This document shows positions 36,030 to 48,379 of a stretch of 64,000 nucleotides of DNA, one piece after another. A model generated the notes under the pieces. That model had not been told where the DNA came from. It worked only from the letters and a program-made list of their open reading frames with translations, and searched no databases. The stretch lies in the NCBI RefSeq assembly GCF_000321225.1, contig NW_004450458.1:2544174-2608173 (forward strand), in the 5' to 3' direction. Every line of letters begins with the position of its first letter. Position 1 is the stretch's first letter. Origin of the DNA: Odobenus rosmarus divergens (taxonomy: Eukaryota; Chordata; Mammalia; Carnivora; Odobenidae). The position numbers and the translations under genes were made by a program.

Positions 36030-37689
36030 CTGGGAGCTTTTTTAAAATTTATTTTCCTATGAGGGAAAGATTTCAGTGAGAAAGTCTACAATGTCCATTC
36101 TGTTAATTACATAAAAAAACACTTATTTGCCCGTGTAAACAGAGCTGTAGAATCGCATTGCTTATGGAGTGAATCGGATTCCCTGGGTCCTAATGCAGTG
36201 CATTATTCCTGGCACAGTGACTTCTTCACAGAAGTAAACCAGATTATGTGTTAAGTTCCTCTGGAAGTTAGTGCTAATGACTGCTTCAAGGCAGTGGTTG
36301 AAGGAAGTTAACATAGTTTTCTCAGGTACCTGACTCCCAACTGGGAAGAAGATTCGGGAACAAGACAATCTAAAAATGTTTCCGTTACTATTCAAATACG
36401 ACTAGGTGGGTAAATGACTAGAGAATCACATACTTTTAGAGCAGGAAGGGGGCTTGGGGATTATTTAGTTCAGCCTTGTCTGTTTATACAAGTACAAAGC
36501 TGAGACCTATAGATGGTCAGTGACTTGCCTCAGTCATACAGCTAATAAGTAATGGAATTGGGACTAGAACCCACTTCCTTTCAATCTTAATCCAGTCCCA
36601 ATTATAAAAAATAAATTCTCCCTAGAACTCTGCTAGTTGTTTTGTAGTTTCCTGTTTTTATCAATTGCAAGCTGCTGTGATACTCATCAGTACTTTGAAT
36701 AGAAGATGCTAATTCTTGGGAAAATGCATATAATGGATTAATGTCAGTTTTCTTCTGCCATGGGGGTGGGGAGTGGGCAGATGCTTCTGTGTGTGTAGAA
36801 AGCACACGGGGTTGGCCACACAGAGTGTTCTCAGCCAGTTGTTTATGTGACTGACCTGAGTTTGTCACTTAGGGAAGGTATGAGTTAACGATAAACATCA
36901 CAACAGAAAAGTTATTCTTTAATAAAAGTGATACACTTCCCTTTTTTATAACACACATGTGATTTGACGTTGAAATAAAATGCAGATGCTACTTTGATTG
37001 GCGTATTCCCTATTGTGCTTTTCCAAAACACCTTCACATATGGTCTGCCTCATTCCTGAGAAATGACTTGTTGTTTATGTCATACAAACAGAACAGATTG
37101 ATTTTACAGTGAGTAAGGAGGATGATGAATTGTACGTTGGAGAGAAATCCTTGTCTCGGCAATCTAAACACTTGAAAATAAATGTTGCTTTTTGGAAAAG
37201 GCTCTTGTGATACACCCACGATCCCTGCATTTCATGCCCCCTTTCTAGGGGTTAAATGGATACACACATGCAATCTCAGCAAATAGAAAGTGTACTTATA
37301 GTAACCTCAAGATATAATTGTTCTTTTCACCATTTAAACATACCTGTGAGACCTAACAAGTCAAAAAAATGGCAAAGTTATCCCAAAGAACCAACTCCAA
37401 ACATCTATTTTCAACACTGTATCTGTACTATGACCAGAATAGAACATTTCGCATTATTATTTCTTTATTGGTCAAGTCAATTTTAAATATGAAATTTTTA
37501 CCAGAAGCTTTCTTGGAGGTCTTCAACTTTTATCCCATCAAGAGTATCCTGCGCAAGACACTGAAAGTAATGTTATCCGCTCGCACCGCTGACAATAGGC
37601 TAACTACATCCATTTTTGCAGAATTTTACAGTTTATCAATCCCTTAATCTTATTCCCGTATTTTTTAAAATTTGGGGCTCAAAACAGCC
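36030..37689. other. mostly unique; old SINE-like piece at 36430-36600
   Basis: At 36430-36600 the text tacttttagagcaggaaggg, ggtcagtgacttgcctcagt and gactagaacccacttccttt matches a generic ancient mammalian SINE-type repeat. The rest, including short frames at 36602-36868 and 37369-37647, shows nothing I can support. Confidence 0.45.
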
Positions 37690-37830
37690 TTGTGAGATGA
37701 TACTATTCACCTTATTTTACAGATCATATAAGGGAAGTCCAGAGAGCTCAGCTGGTTTATTTACCAGCACTCAACTAGCTGGTCTGTATGTATTGCTCTC
37801 CTGTTCTCTTTCCACTATGGTCACTCCTCT
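37690..37830 (+). mobile_element. MIR SINE fragment, sense
   Basis: The MIR core is visible as attcaccttattttacagat, then gtccagagagctcagctggt and actcaactagctggtctg. Confidence 0.5.
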
Positions 37831-38159
37831 AGCATGTCTCTACTATAACACTTCCTGGCTAGCTCCGTTTCATATGTAGATTTCGCTTTGTGCATTTTGC
37901 CACTTTTACTGTTTTAAGTTGTAGTTTACTGGCATGTCCCACAGAGTTGGGTGAATGTGGGGTGAAGATAAAATGCCATGGAGAAGGGGGTTGCTAACTA
38001 AGTCAGTTCTAGAATGACCCAGCAGAGTCAAGTCCCTGTGGAGGTACATTCCTGATAGTAATTCATCAATGATCCACATACAATTAGGTACTTATTGACT
38101 GATGTCTTTATCTTATGAGGTGTGGCTAAAGCATGACCATCTATTCCTATTGAGAAGGA

Positions 38160-38910
38160 ATATATCTCAATGGCTAGGACTATAGGTCCTGGGGCCATAA
38201 TACCTAAACTCAAGAAAATTAGCCTTATAAATTACTAGTTGAGTAAACCTAGACAAGGTTCTCAAACTTTCTGTACCTCAGTTTCTGTGAAAATAGTTAC
38301 AGGTTTTCCCTGCTATCCCAAAGTGTGTGTTCCTATGAAACCTTTTGTAAATCGAAATGGCACAAATCAAAAACGCAAATGCCATTAATTTATATGCCAT
38401 TAATTTTTAAGCATTCCCAAACACCCAAAATTACCTTTCTTAGGCTTTTCTGATACCTTAGGACACATCTTGCTAATGGATGCACAAAATAAGTCGAGAT
38501 AAAGCCCAGATGCTCACAGCCGCAGTTCAAAGCTACGGCGGCTTGATGCTGAGATGCTGAGTGTAGTTCCCGCGGAAAGAGCTTGATGGCACCACTCTTG
38601 CTGCAAAACAAATGCTGAATGCTATTTTCAATTTTTGCCTTTTTTCGTAAAAGTGAAAAATGCTCTTTGGATTTCTTTTGGTTTGCAAAAACAGGACCTA
38701 ACGTAGGTCTTTAGTAAAAGTAAAGTAGCATAACTTGAACTTTCAAATAGCAGGGTACACCTGTGTCTGTTAAGATAGAGCTAGTAGTATTTGCTTTATT
38801 TTAGTGAGTTCAAATATGTATGTAAAACAAACAAACGGCCAAAACAAAATGGAAGAGTGTAAATGCTCAGAGAACATAGTAAATGCTCAGTAAATGTTAG
38901 CTGCTGTTAT
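38160..38910 (-). mobile_element. MIR SINE, antisense, split by a DNA transposon
   Basis: The left half (38160-38298) has taggtcctggggccataata and tttctgtacctcagtttctg. The right half (about 38765-38910) ends in the MIR terminus tgctcagtaaatgttagctg. The 466 bases between are a DNA transposon. Confidence 0.6.
38299..38764. mobile_element. non-autonomous DNA transposon with terminal inverted repeats
   Basis: The left end acaggttttccctgctatcc and the reverse complement of the right end (acaggtgtaccctgctattt) share an inverted repeat of roughly 18 bases with few mismatches. Inner regions carry scattered CpG (cgcggaaagagc, ttcgtaaaag), typical of an old mammalian Tigger-like or other cut-and-paste fossil. 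No transposase is present. The family is uncertain. Confidence 0.6.
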
Positions 38911-39090
38911 GAGGTTCCCTTCTCTCTACTACCCTTCACAACTATCTGCTTTCCAGCCTGTATTTAAACTATTAAAATAATGACCTGTTTATTTTTTGGG
39001 AAACAAAGTCTTTGCTAGTAACTAAAATACCTGCGATGGGAAAATAAGATATTCAGGGTAGAAAAGAGATACCAGAGGAATAGACATAAT

Positions 39091-39675
39091 GTGTTAGTTT
39101 TCTATTGCTGCATTACAAATTACACAAACTTAACAGCTTAGAGTAATGCTCTATTATTATTATTATTATTCCTGTGGGTCAGGAATGTGGGCACAGCTTA
39201 GCTGGTCCTCTGCCCAGTATCTTATGAAGCCGTACTCAAAGTGTTAGCTGGGCTGCATTTTCATCTGGAGGCTTAACAGGGGAAGAATTCCCTTCATGTT
39301 CATTCAGATTGTTGGCAGAATTTATTTCCGTGTGGCCATATGAGGAGAGCCTTGGCTTTTTATGGCCCACACTTGCCCATGGTTCCTATGGGAAGCCTGT
39401 AGGTCCACACAGTTGGGGCTTCTAAACCTACAAAGGGAGTCTTTCATCTCAGGGAAAACCCTTAAGGCTTTTACCTGATTAAATCAGGACCTCCCAGGAT
39501 AAATAGGGTTTGATTAACCCAAAGTCACCTACTTGAGATCTCACTACTTCTGCAAAATCCCTTCACCTTTGTCATTTTCTATTGGCTAGAAGCAAGTCCT
39601 TGGTGTCTTCTGCACTCTAGGAGGGGACTGTACAGAGCATGACCACTGAGGGGCCGGAATCAAGGGGGCCCGCTT
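39091..39675 (-). mobile_element. MLT1-type LTR, antisense
   Basis: It opens tgtgttagttttctattgct with gcattacaaatta, has a short (TTA)n run at about 39152-39172, then ttccgtgtggccatatgagg and acctgattaaatcaggacct. An ancient ERVL-MaLR solo LTR. Confidence 0.65.
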
Positions 39676-40399
39676 GTGATGTTCTCATCTGTCTGTGCAT
39701 ATAGGAAAATGACGGGGGGGGCTGTGGCTCTATGTAGTACTGGGCAACTGTCTTTCTACTAGCAATAAAATGAAGCACCACCTATGGAAGATTCCAATCC
39801 AGTCTGCCTTTCGGTTGGTAGTTTTGTCTGCTTCTTTCCCAGATGTGGGCCTGAGGCTGAGAAGACCCATGTTCACGTCCACGGGTGGTTCCCAGCAGCC
39901 CACTAGGCTGAATATGCTCCCTTCTTCCTCTCAGAACACTTCAGTTCTTTATGCCTTGTTCATGGACAATGAGCCATCCTTTCCCCCTCTGGCCGCTCTT
40001 CTGTCTGTACCCATTTTTGCTTCTATAGATTGGTTTTAGTTATATTTTTTATAAATAGTGTTTTCTTTTGGTTTTAAGTTTCATGTCTGCTTTTTATAGT
40101 GTTGTTAGTGCTCGAGGGACTCATTTTAAAAGCTAAAGGCTACTCACTAACAGAATTTCTCCCTGTTCATTTAAAAAATATATACTTAAGAAGCTATAAG
40201 AGCTTCAATAAATGGTCTTATTTCCTAGACTCCATAGTTCACGAGATTCCTAGACTGATAAGAAATACCATATCACCTTTTTCTTTATCTGTATCTACCT
40301 AAGTAAAATAGTAAAACAAAATTTACTTACCATCGACATCTACTAGGGTACTTTAAGGCTTTTTGACCTTTCTAACTTCCCTTCGTATAAAAGCAGAGT
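39676..40399. other. no feature recognised
   Basis: Contains two short open frames (39770-40039 and 40099-40302) without domains or splice support. No repeat identified. Confidence 0.4.
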
Positions 40400-41030
40400 T
40401 ATGTGTTTGGTGGGTTCTGTTGGTTGCACCCAGCATCCCAGTCCTCTTGCTTGTCTTTCTAACTGGTAATGCTGCCTCCAAAGACTGAAAATGGTGGACA
40501 CCTGCCCAGTCTATCATGTACTATGGGTGGTCATGGACCCACTTCTGGCCGTTGAGAGGTAAGAAGATTGCAGCTTGGGCTTCCTTCCATTGCAGAGAGA
40601 AACAAGTAAGAAAGGGAACCACTTTTTGCCACTCTCTCATTTCTTCCCACTGGGGCTGTTGCTGTATGAATGTGATGCTGGAAGCTTCTGGAGACATTTT
40701 GCAGCATGATGAAGAAAATGGAAGAGAAACCAACCCAGCACCCTGTTATTTTGAGCCATTGCTTATGACCTTCTTTTACTTGTTGCAAGGTTTTTACATG
40801 AGGCAATTAAATGCACTTACTGCTCAGTACTCTTGGATGAACATTCTGTTGTTCATAGCTGAAAGTAATTTTACTGAGACAATGAACCTCTCTGAATGTG
40901 GTTCTGATACATTGAGGAGAAGGTGTTCTTTCTTTCATTTACTATTTATCAGGTTTACATGGTGCCCTAAATTGTGGACACATAGTATTAGAATCCTTTC
41001 CTATTGCCTGAGATCCACCAAAGCATAGTG
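40400..41030. mobile_element. probable old LTR fragment
   Basis: Text such as ttgcttgtctttctaactgg, ctgttgctgtatgaatgtga, tgctggaagcttctggagac and tgaagaaaatggaagagaaa resembles the body of ancient mammalian LTR families. The plus-strand open frame at 40516-41028 (170 codons) has no recognisable protein domain and I read it as chance openness of LTR DNA. Family and strand not assigned. Confidence 0.35.
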
Positions 41031-42719
41031 TGTAACTAGTTGCTTTTTAGTTTAGTACAATTTGGAAAATGGGCACAGTATGGTGCAGGAGATTCTTCTC
41101 CATGGATACCACAGTGATTCACTTGGGAAGGTGGAAAATGAGGTGAGTAGAATTAATTTAGCCAACTGTCTGGAAACCTAACATGACATCAGTGATAAGA
41201 TTTAAATACCAAGGAGCTTGGGATTGTGAGTCAGTCCAAATTCAAGCTGCTTGATTTAAATGATGGAAGGACAAAGCTGGGCATGAAGCAATGTAGGGAT
41301 TTATTTGATGCAAAAACTCAAATGACCAGTAAAATAGATAATGTTCTGTTGTAATCATTTGCAAGCAGCATCAAGAAAGCAATTGAGTGGGTATATTTTG
41401 AGTTTCAGGCATTGTAAATTCTCTCACTCTCATATACTTTATGCCTTCTTTAATAAACTGGAGAATCTTGGGCCAGCTTCATCGGTGACGGTAGGTGGTC
41501 ATTCATTTCACAATCCACTAATTTTCATGATTATTCAGTATTTTATGTTACCTAAACTGCTTTGGATTTTGTCTCCCTCAAATTGTAATATGGCAGTAGC
41601 TTATATGATTTCAGAATCATTAATTCAATTGGTGTTCTTAGTATACAGGAGTTACACTCTTCCCTCTCCCAAAATGAACAAGATCTCAAGGCTACTAAAT
41701 ATGCTGATGGCATATAAAATTTTTGAAATATATATCAGTAGTCTGTTGACCTAGTGTGTCTTGTTGAAAAGATGCAGAGTCCAGAGAAAATTCCTAGGAA
41801 GGAAAAAATTGACACCAATCGTAGTCTAATTTCACCTTAAAGATAGAAATGTGTATCTACCTGAAACTTATTTCTACCTTAACAACTGAATTCTAACATA
41901 ACATGGAACAAATAATGATAATAATCAGGCTATTGAATATTTTAAGGTTTTTGTTTGTTTGTTTCTCTTTGTATGATGTTTTACAGGGATTTTGCAGGAA
42001 TATATTACAAGGACTCCTAATGTTATGTTCCATCTCTTTGCCTCATCTTTCTGCTGTAGCCCTCCCTACCTAAAATTTGATGCTTGTTGACAGCTTTCCG
42101 CTGAACTGTCATAAAATATATACTAATACTTTCAGGGATGGGCCACTTACTATATTTTAAGGCCATTCAATTAATTTTGGACATTTTGACAATTGAAAAC
42201 TCTTTCCTAATATTGAGTAAATTCCATGTCCCTATTTTTTAAATTATTAGTACCAGTTTGATTCATTAAAACCCCAAGCAAAAAGCCAATCTACTTACTG
42301 CTCTGTTTATTTATTATCTCTTATCTATCTGTCTGTCTATATATCTAGCATCTGTCTATATCTATTTATCTATTTCTCTTTCCGTTTCTCTATCTCGGGA
42401 TTTAAAGATTTGTTAGATAACATTTAGATCAATTATTTATCAGATTATCACATTTCGGTTTCAGTATCCCTCCCCATCTTCTTAATCACCCCTGATAGTG
42501 ATGAGAAACTTACCACTAAGAGAAAAGAGCTCTGCATAAGTGCTTTGGAAGAATTCAAGGATGGGTATAGATGTAGCTTACGTCTCTTAGGAGCCCAAAG
42601 AACAAGCAGAGTATACACTTTTCATTCATGGACTAAAAAATTAGTATGGCTTAGTCTACTTGTGGATTTGGTAGACATCACTCTGCTTTCTGATACTTAG
42701 CTCTCTTCTCCCAGGTACA
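41031..42719. other. unique sequence, no feature supported
   Basis: A 137-codon frame at 41341-41754 is open but hydrophobic and repetitive in composition with no domain. An imperfect TCTA/TCTG run is at 42318-42390. No exon with both splice sites was found. Confidence 0.45.
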
Positions 42720-43075
42720 TGAAAGACTACATTCTCTGGTTTCCCTGTGGTTGAACAAGTTCCTTTGAGTTATTCTGGCAAAACAGGAGCAGAAAGGGTC
42801 CTTCCTGTGCAAAGCATTGAATTGTTAGTGTGAGACCCGATCCCTCCTCTGCCCTGCATGGTGGTTGTGGAGGAGGCCTTGTGTGAAGATGACAAGATGA
42901 ACAGATCAAAGCAGCTTAGATCACAAGAGTTTTCATATGGAAGAAAACCACACTGAAGCATCCTCCTGTAGCAAACGTTTCATGAATGAGAAATAAACTT
43001 TGGTTGTGTTAAGACATCGAGATGTGGAAGTTGCTACCACAGTCTGAGGTAATCTACATGGATTAATACAGTGGG
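42720..43075 (+). mobile_element. probable old LTR fragment, sense
   Basis: It has gaacaagttcctttgagtta, ggaggaggccttgtgtgaag with atgac, and an end region with gagaaataaactttggttgt, a common 3' signature of old LTRs (polyadenylation-like aataaa followed by a T/G-rich stretch). Low similarity. Confidence 0.4.
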
Positions 43076-43281
43076 CAACTCTAAAGGTCTGAATCCACTA
43101 GAAACATAAATTTTTTGAGAAACTGTTTGAAAGTCACTTGTGATGGGACTGAAGAACCTGAGTCAGTCTCAGCTAGGGATGAGTGAGTCTATTCAAACTG
43201 CTCTATCTTTACCTAATAGGTGATCTTATTTAATCCTCAGAATATCAGGATGAAGTTGTTAATATAATATTCACATTACAG

Positions 43282-43487
43282 GGGCACCTGGGTGGCTCAG
43301 TCAGTAAAGTGTCTGGCTCTTGATTTCAGCTTAGGTCATGATCTCAGGGTCGTTAAGATGATAACCTGCCTTGGGTCTGAGCTCCTCAAAGAGTCTGCTT
43401 GAGATTCTATTTCTCTCCCTGGGCCCCCTCCCCTTGTTTGCACATGGCACATGCTCTCTCTCTCTCTCAAATAAATAAATCTTTTAA
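43282..43487 (+). mobile_element. carnivoran SINE, sense
   Basis: It starts ggggcacctgggtggctcag and ends aataaataaatcttttaata. Flanked by the imperfect duplication aatataatattcacatta/aataataatatccacatta. Confidence 0.95.
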
Positions 43488-45480
43488 TAAATAATAATAT
43501 CCACATTACAAATGTGGAAGTGATATAATTTTCTGTGGAAGTATTTCTAAACTGGGAAAATCCCAAAGGCTTCCGAATGTATAATTCAAGAATGTCCAAG
43601 TGTATGTTGCAGTAAGAGGGAAATAATGGATGTATATGAGAGTCATATTCTTTCATTCATCAAACCTTAGTCTGTTTTCTACTTAATATACTCAAAAGCC
43701 ATCTCCCTCTGGTATATTTGGGAAAAACAGCAGTCATTTCACTTCTGTTCCAGAGTTATCGTCTATGGTAATACTTTTCTAAGACAGTCATGCTCCTCTT
43801 AGAGCTTCCTAGCTTCCCGTGGATCTCATTCATTCTGCTCAAGCTGATCATTACCTGGACCTTTGGGATCACTATCTTCCTGACTTTAACTATTTCTGTG
43901 CTGGCCTCTGTGGATGAATGATGTGGTTCAGATCACATCCTTCTTCTCTTGATTTGTTTTTCATAAATTACCCATAATGCAATCAGAGCAGCTTATGAAT
44001 ATAATTGAGTCACTATAAGGTTGGTGTAACTGAAGAGACTACAATATAGGAGAATCACTTAAAAGCTTAATGCTAAATATAACTAGTCTCAGTGTTCAAG
44101 GGAGAAGAATCAACCTTTAGGTTAAACCATTTCCACGATATTCCTTGATGGATATTCCTTACTTCCTAATCCTGACCTTAATCATGAAAATGTCCTTCCT
44201 TCTTATTTCTGAGACAGTCTTCACCATCTCTTACTTTGTTTGTTTCCAGTCTCCTTTATGAAACTCTACTCTCTCTATGTAGGGTTTTGTCCTATGATCA
44301 GTCTTCTCTTTCCACTTGGCTAATCCAGAGGGCCCCTAAGATGTCAGCAGCAAGTTTCCCAAGGATGACGTTAGTAGGTATGGAATTAAACAAGAGTCCA
44401 GTGTGGGCTTTGACCTTTCCATGTACATTCCTCTTCTTGGACTCTGTCAGCTTGAGGGACAGCTTTGTCCCCTGTTGTTCCTGATATTTAGCAGGTAACT
44501 GTCATATAAAACACATACAAAACACATATGCATTCATCTCAAAGCAACTCAAAATGCTCAGAAACACCCCTATCTATGTTTACATTAAGGAAAAGAAATA
44601 TTTTCCTAGCATTTCACTGAGTCCCTACCCTCAAGGATGCTAGTAGTTTGCTCTATGGGACACAACAATAACAGTTCCCGGAGACAGCTCTTCTTTTCAA
44701 TTTAAGTTCAGGAGTTCTCAGTGCTCAAGAAATGTGGCCCATTTGAGGGCCAGCCTCACACTGATGTCCACTTTTTAGCTATATCAAAACCCAGGTGGAA
44801 TATTACAGCTTCTGTTTACCTTATACTCAGAAACATTTTCAAGAAGGCCATCTTTCTCACTTCCCTGTACAAACTGTGGGCTGGAATTTGGGAAAGAAGT
44901 TGGTCTTCCAAGCCCATTATAAATCTGATATTAGTTTTAAAACACTTATTGGCATACTTTTCTTGTGTCAACAGGAACTGATATGTGTGCTTCTCCATAT
45001 TTTCCCATTATTTGATGATAGTCCATACAATTCTATAAATGCAGCAATGCACATGAATTTGGGGGGAGTCACTTTTCTGTTTGTCTGACTACGATGAGAG
45101 GACATCCTGCCATCCACCCATTCCCTAAATGAAAATAAAGTTCTTTTACTTGTCCTCCTGACCACCGTAGTTCTGTTTAAATTATCATTCTCCCTAGCAC
45201 ACTGTTTTGAATTTGAATGCTAGAGATAGCAATGGACACCCCCACCCCACACCTCATATCAGTTCCTAAATAGTCTATATCCTTTCCTTATAACATCTGT
45301 AGCAAACATCCCTTCTTCATTTCCTTTTTTATGCCTAATTATTATGATACTCTCTTCTAATCTTTTGACTTCCAGAAGCTCCATTCATTCCTGCACCCTA
45401 CGAACTATATAGAATGAAGGATTTTTTTTTTAAACATGAATTTCTTCATGCCTTCCCTTTGTTGTCAGTAATAACTAACT
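43488..45480. other. unexplained region, possibly containing an old LTR
   Basis: Many short overlapping frames occur (44236-44484, 44721-44981, 44795-45088), and near 45132 an aataaa signal follows gtgattccc-like text. No domain and no named repeat could be recognised; see findings. Confidence 0.3.
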
Positions 45481-45482
45481 CT

Positions 45483-45721
45483 TAGTCAATGTTCCCTCTA
45501 TGTGGGCACTATTCTAACTGCTTTGTATCATTTCATAAGTCCTCAACAACTGTATGAGGTAGGTAATATTATTATCCCCATTTTACAGAGAAGGAAACTG
45601 AGGCACCAAGAGATTTAGTCAATATTGTCATAGTCATATAGGTGGCAAGTGGTTGAGCTGGGATTTACACCCAGACAGTATGAACGCCAAACCTGAATCA
45701 CCATGCTGTGCTACCTCCGAC
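45483..45721 (+). mobile_element. MIR SINE, sense, near full length
   Basis: A clear MIR: tattattatccccattttac, agagaaggaaactgaggcac, ggtggcaagtggttgagctg, ggatttacacccagacagta and a 3' end at catgctgtgctacctcc. Confidence 0.9.
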
Positions 45722-46990
45722 TACAAATGAAAAAGAAACAAAAACAAAAACAAAAACTGCTTTAAAAAAAATCCTCAATCTAGCAGATAATATGTTAAAA
45801 TTATTTAGCAGGCAGGGATTCCAAATGTCAGATAGGCACAGTTCTTTGGCATAGCCAGTGAGTCATGTGGCGTAAACCTGCCTAGGAGAAAAGCCATGAA
45901 TCACAATGAGGCTTTTAGAAATGTGGTCTTTCCTACAAGAGCTCAGGTGGAAGAGTTGCTTTTTTTTCTTATTCTCCCCCCCCCTTTTTTTTTTTTTATC
46001 GCTTTGGGAGAAACATTTGTTGTACCCTGTGGATCTAGAACAGGAGAATTGGGTTCAATAATAGTAAATCTTAAATTTATTCTCATCTTGGGTACCTTTC
46101 TGATTCTGGCTGATAGCAGATTGGAATCAAGGGAATAAAAAGAACAGCAGTTCTCAGGATATTTTAAATTAAAGTTGTTTGGGGATTTATCAGTCCTCAG
46201 CAGTCTTCTCTAGATAATTCAGTTTATGGATTTAGGAATAGAGATTTTTATTCTTATTTTTAATTTGATTTCTGACCTTTATGCTCTCCTTTCCCCCCTC
46301 ACCCCAAATATATCAATTTTAAAGCAGCTCCTCAATAGTTCAAGCAAATAATAGGGCAAGTGGTTTGAAATAAATAGCTTGGCTTATTTGGAGGTTTTGC
46401 CTAAACCTGAGATTTAATTTAGCCTCTCCTACTCTCCTAATACCTCTCTTACTACTCTATCCCTTGCATACCAGCTCACCTCACCCCTCCCTCCACAGAT
46501 AAGGTTAAATAAGTCTTCCCTTTCTATTGACCATTTCTCATTTCCTATCCTTCACACTTTATCCTCCCCATCTCGTACTATTTTCATATGTCTGTGCTAC
46601 TTGATTCCATTGCCCCTCTACCTGCTATTTTATTTCTGTAACTTTTACTTGTACAACTATCATCTATTGGCCGGTGAGACCCAAATCTAAATACCTCCCG
46701 TGTTCTAGACCTGTATCTCCTGCTAGCTCATGAGCAGTACTTCAAAAGCCAAAAGGCACCTTTTTGAAGTCACCGACCTTCTCCATCAACCAGGTCTGTT
46801 TCCTCATCTGAAAACAGGATCATTTTTTTGAAATGGTCTCTATTGGGTATACCCGCTCGAGGGTTTGCAATCTCTTTCAATGTCCCTTACTTCATTCTCT
46901 GCGTTGAACTATTGATTTACTCAGAAAACATTTAATGGGCACCAACTGTGGTGCTCAGTTCTGTAGATACAAAGATGATTAAAATGGTTA
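45722..46990. other. unique or very old sequence; no gene
   Basis: Includes an A/C-rich tract (45735-45756), a C-then-T run (45976-45998), and possible ancient repeat text at 46670-46990. No feature can be named with confidence. Confidence 0.4.
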
Positions 46991-48060
46991 TTTTATGATG
47001 GTTTGGTGTGTGTTTTTTAATGTTGTGTATCATTATAAAGCGCGTACTGTTGTTCTGTGTGGGTTTGCTTAAAAGGTATTGGGTTATATATATGCTATTT
47101 CTCTTGTCTATTACTCAGCCCTACGTCTTTCAGATCTTTTCACGTTGATGTGTTTAATATACTAATAGTTAAGGTAATGCATGTATTATTCTAACAGAGT
47201 CTAATAGCTGTGCTCCATTTCATATGATGCATTAAATTTTTTTTTTTTTTTTTTTTTGAGACTACTCTCCAATCCCACTTACCAGCAATAATATTGAAGT
47301 AAATGTGTGCCATTCTGGTCCCATGTGGCAATTTCTCTGAGGAATATGGCTAGGGCCATATTTCTGGTTCATAGTGTATAATTGCACTTGTACCCGCAAG
47401 TTCTATATCTACTAGGAGAGCATGAGGACCCTGTCTTTCCATCATATCCTTCTGTATGTGCCATTATCCAATCTTCTAATTTTTGCCATTATGATCAATT
47501 TCAAATGGTATCTCGTTATTTTAATTTGCTTTTTTTCTAATTACAAAAGAGTTTGAATGTTTTTTTCATATAGTTATTGCCATCTTGGTTTCTACTTCTG
47601 TGAAAAGCTTGTTCACGTACTTTGTCCATTTCCTACTGAGTTTTCTGTATTTTTCTTGTTAATTTGTGGAACATTCTAAGTAAATTCTAGATACGTGTGC
47701 CTTCATGGTGTTATATTTTGCTAATACATTTTCTCCAACAGTTATCTGTCTGTTAATTTTTTTCTGCTGGTCCTTGCTAAATTGAAATCCTTCATCGTAA
47801 TATCCTAACCCATCACTTTTTTACCTTATGGTTTGTGCCTTGTTTTCAGGTTATGCTTTAAAGAATGTTCTTCTTCACCCTAGATCATAAAGATATTCTC
47901 TTACTTTTCTTCTTCCAGGGTTATAATTTACTATTTGCATTAACATCAATTCGTTTAGAGTTCACTAAACTCCATTTATTTTAAATTCACATAGCAAACT
48001 GGTTTTCCCTTTTCTATCTACCGAAGAGTACGTCTCTCGTTATTACATAGATCAGGAAAC
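46991..48060 (-). mobile_element. ancient L1 3' region (L1M/ME type), antisense
   Basis: Old L1 text in antisense: cacgtactttgtccatttcc, tcttgttaatttgtggaaca, ttggtccttgctaaattg-like text and gttataatttactatttgca. A poly-T run lies at 47239-47257. Highly diverged. Confidence 0.55.
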
Positions 48061-48169
48061 TGAAGCTTGGCCATTTAAATATTTTGCCTTATAAAATAAA
48101 CAATTAAGAGTCAGGCTGTGATTCTCACGTAGGTTTCTTAACCTCAGAGTTTGTAAATGCCCTTTCCCC

Positions 48170-48315
48170 TGTCCTTTCTATGGAAGTCCCCTTCTACATT
48201 GCTATTTCCTTGAAGGCAGAGGCTGTGAATTGTCATGTGTTTATGCCCAGTATTCCGGAGAACAACTGGCACATGCAATGGCTCAGTAAGTATTTGCTGG
48301 AGTGGAGGTATTTCA
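48170..48315 (+). mobile_element. L2 3' end fragment, sense
   Basis: Contains ccttgaaggcagaggctgtg and ggctcagtaagtatttgctg, with gagtgg following, characteristic of L2 tails. Confidence 0.6.
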
Positions 48316-48379
48316 TCCTATCACTCTCCGTCCTTTTATCCTCTGTAGATTACCCTAAAAAGTTGTAGAATTGGCTCTT

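Noticed and set aside
40516..41028. 170-codon plus-strand open frame, the longest in the window
   Set aside because: Composition is not protein-like, there is no domain, start context or splice support, and it overlaps probable LTR-derived sequence. Open frames of this length occur by chance in 64 kb.
41341..41754. 137-codon plus-strand open frame
   Set aside because: Hydrophobic, low-information sequence with no domain and no splice signals; likely chance.
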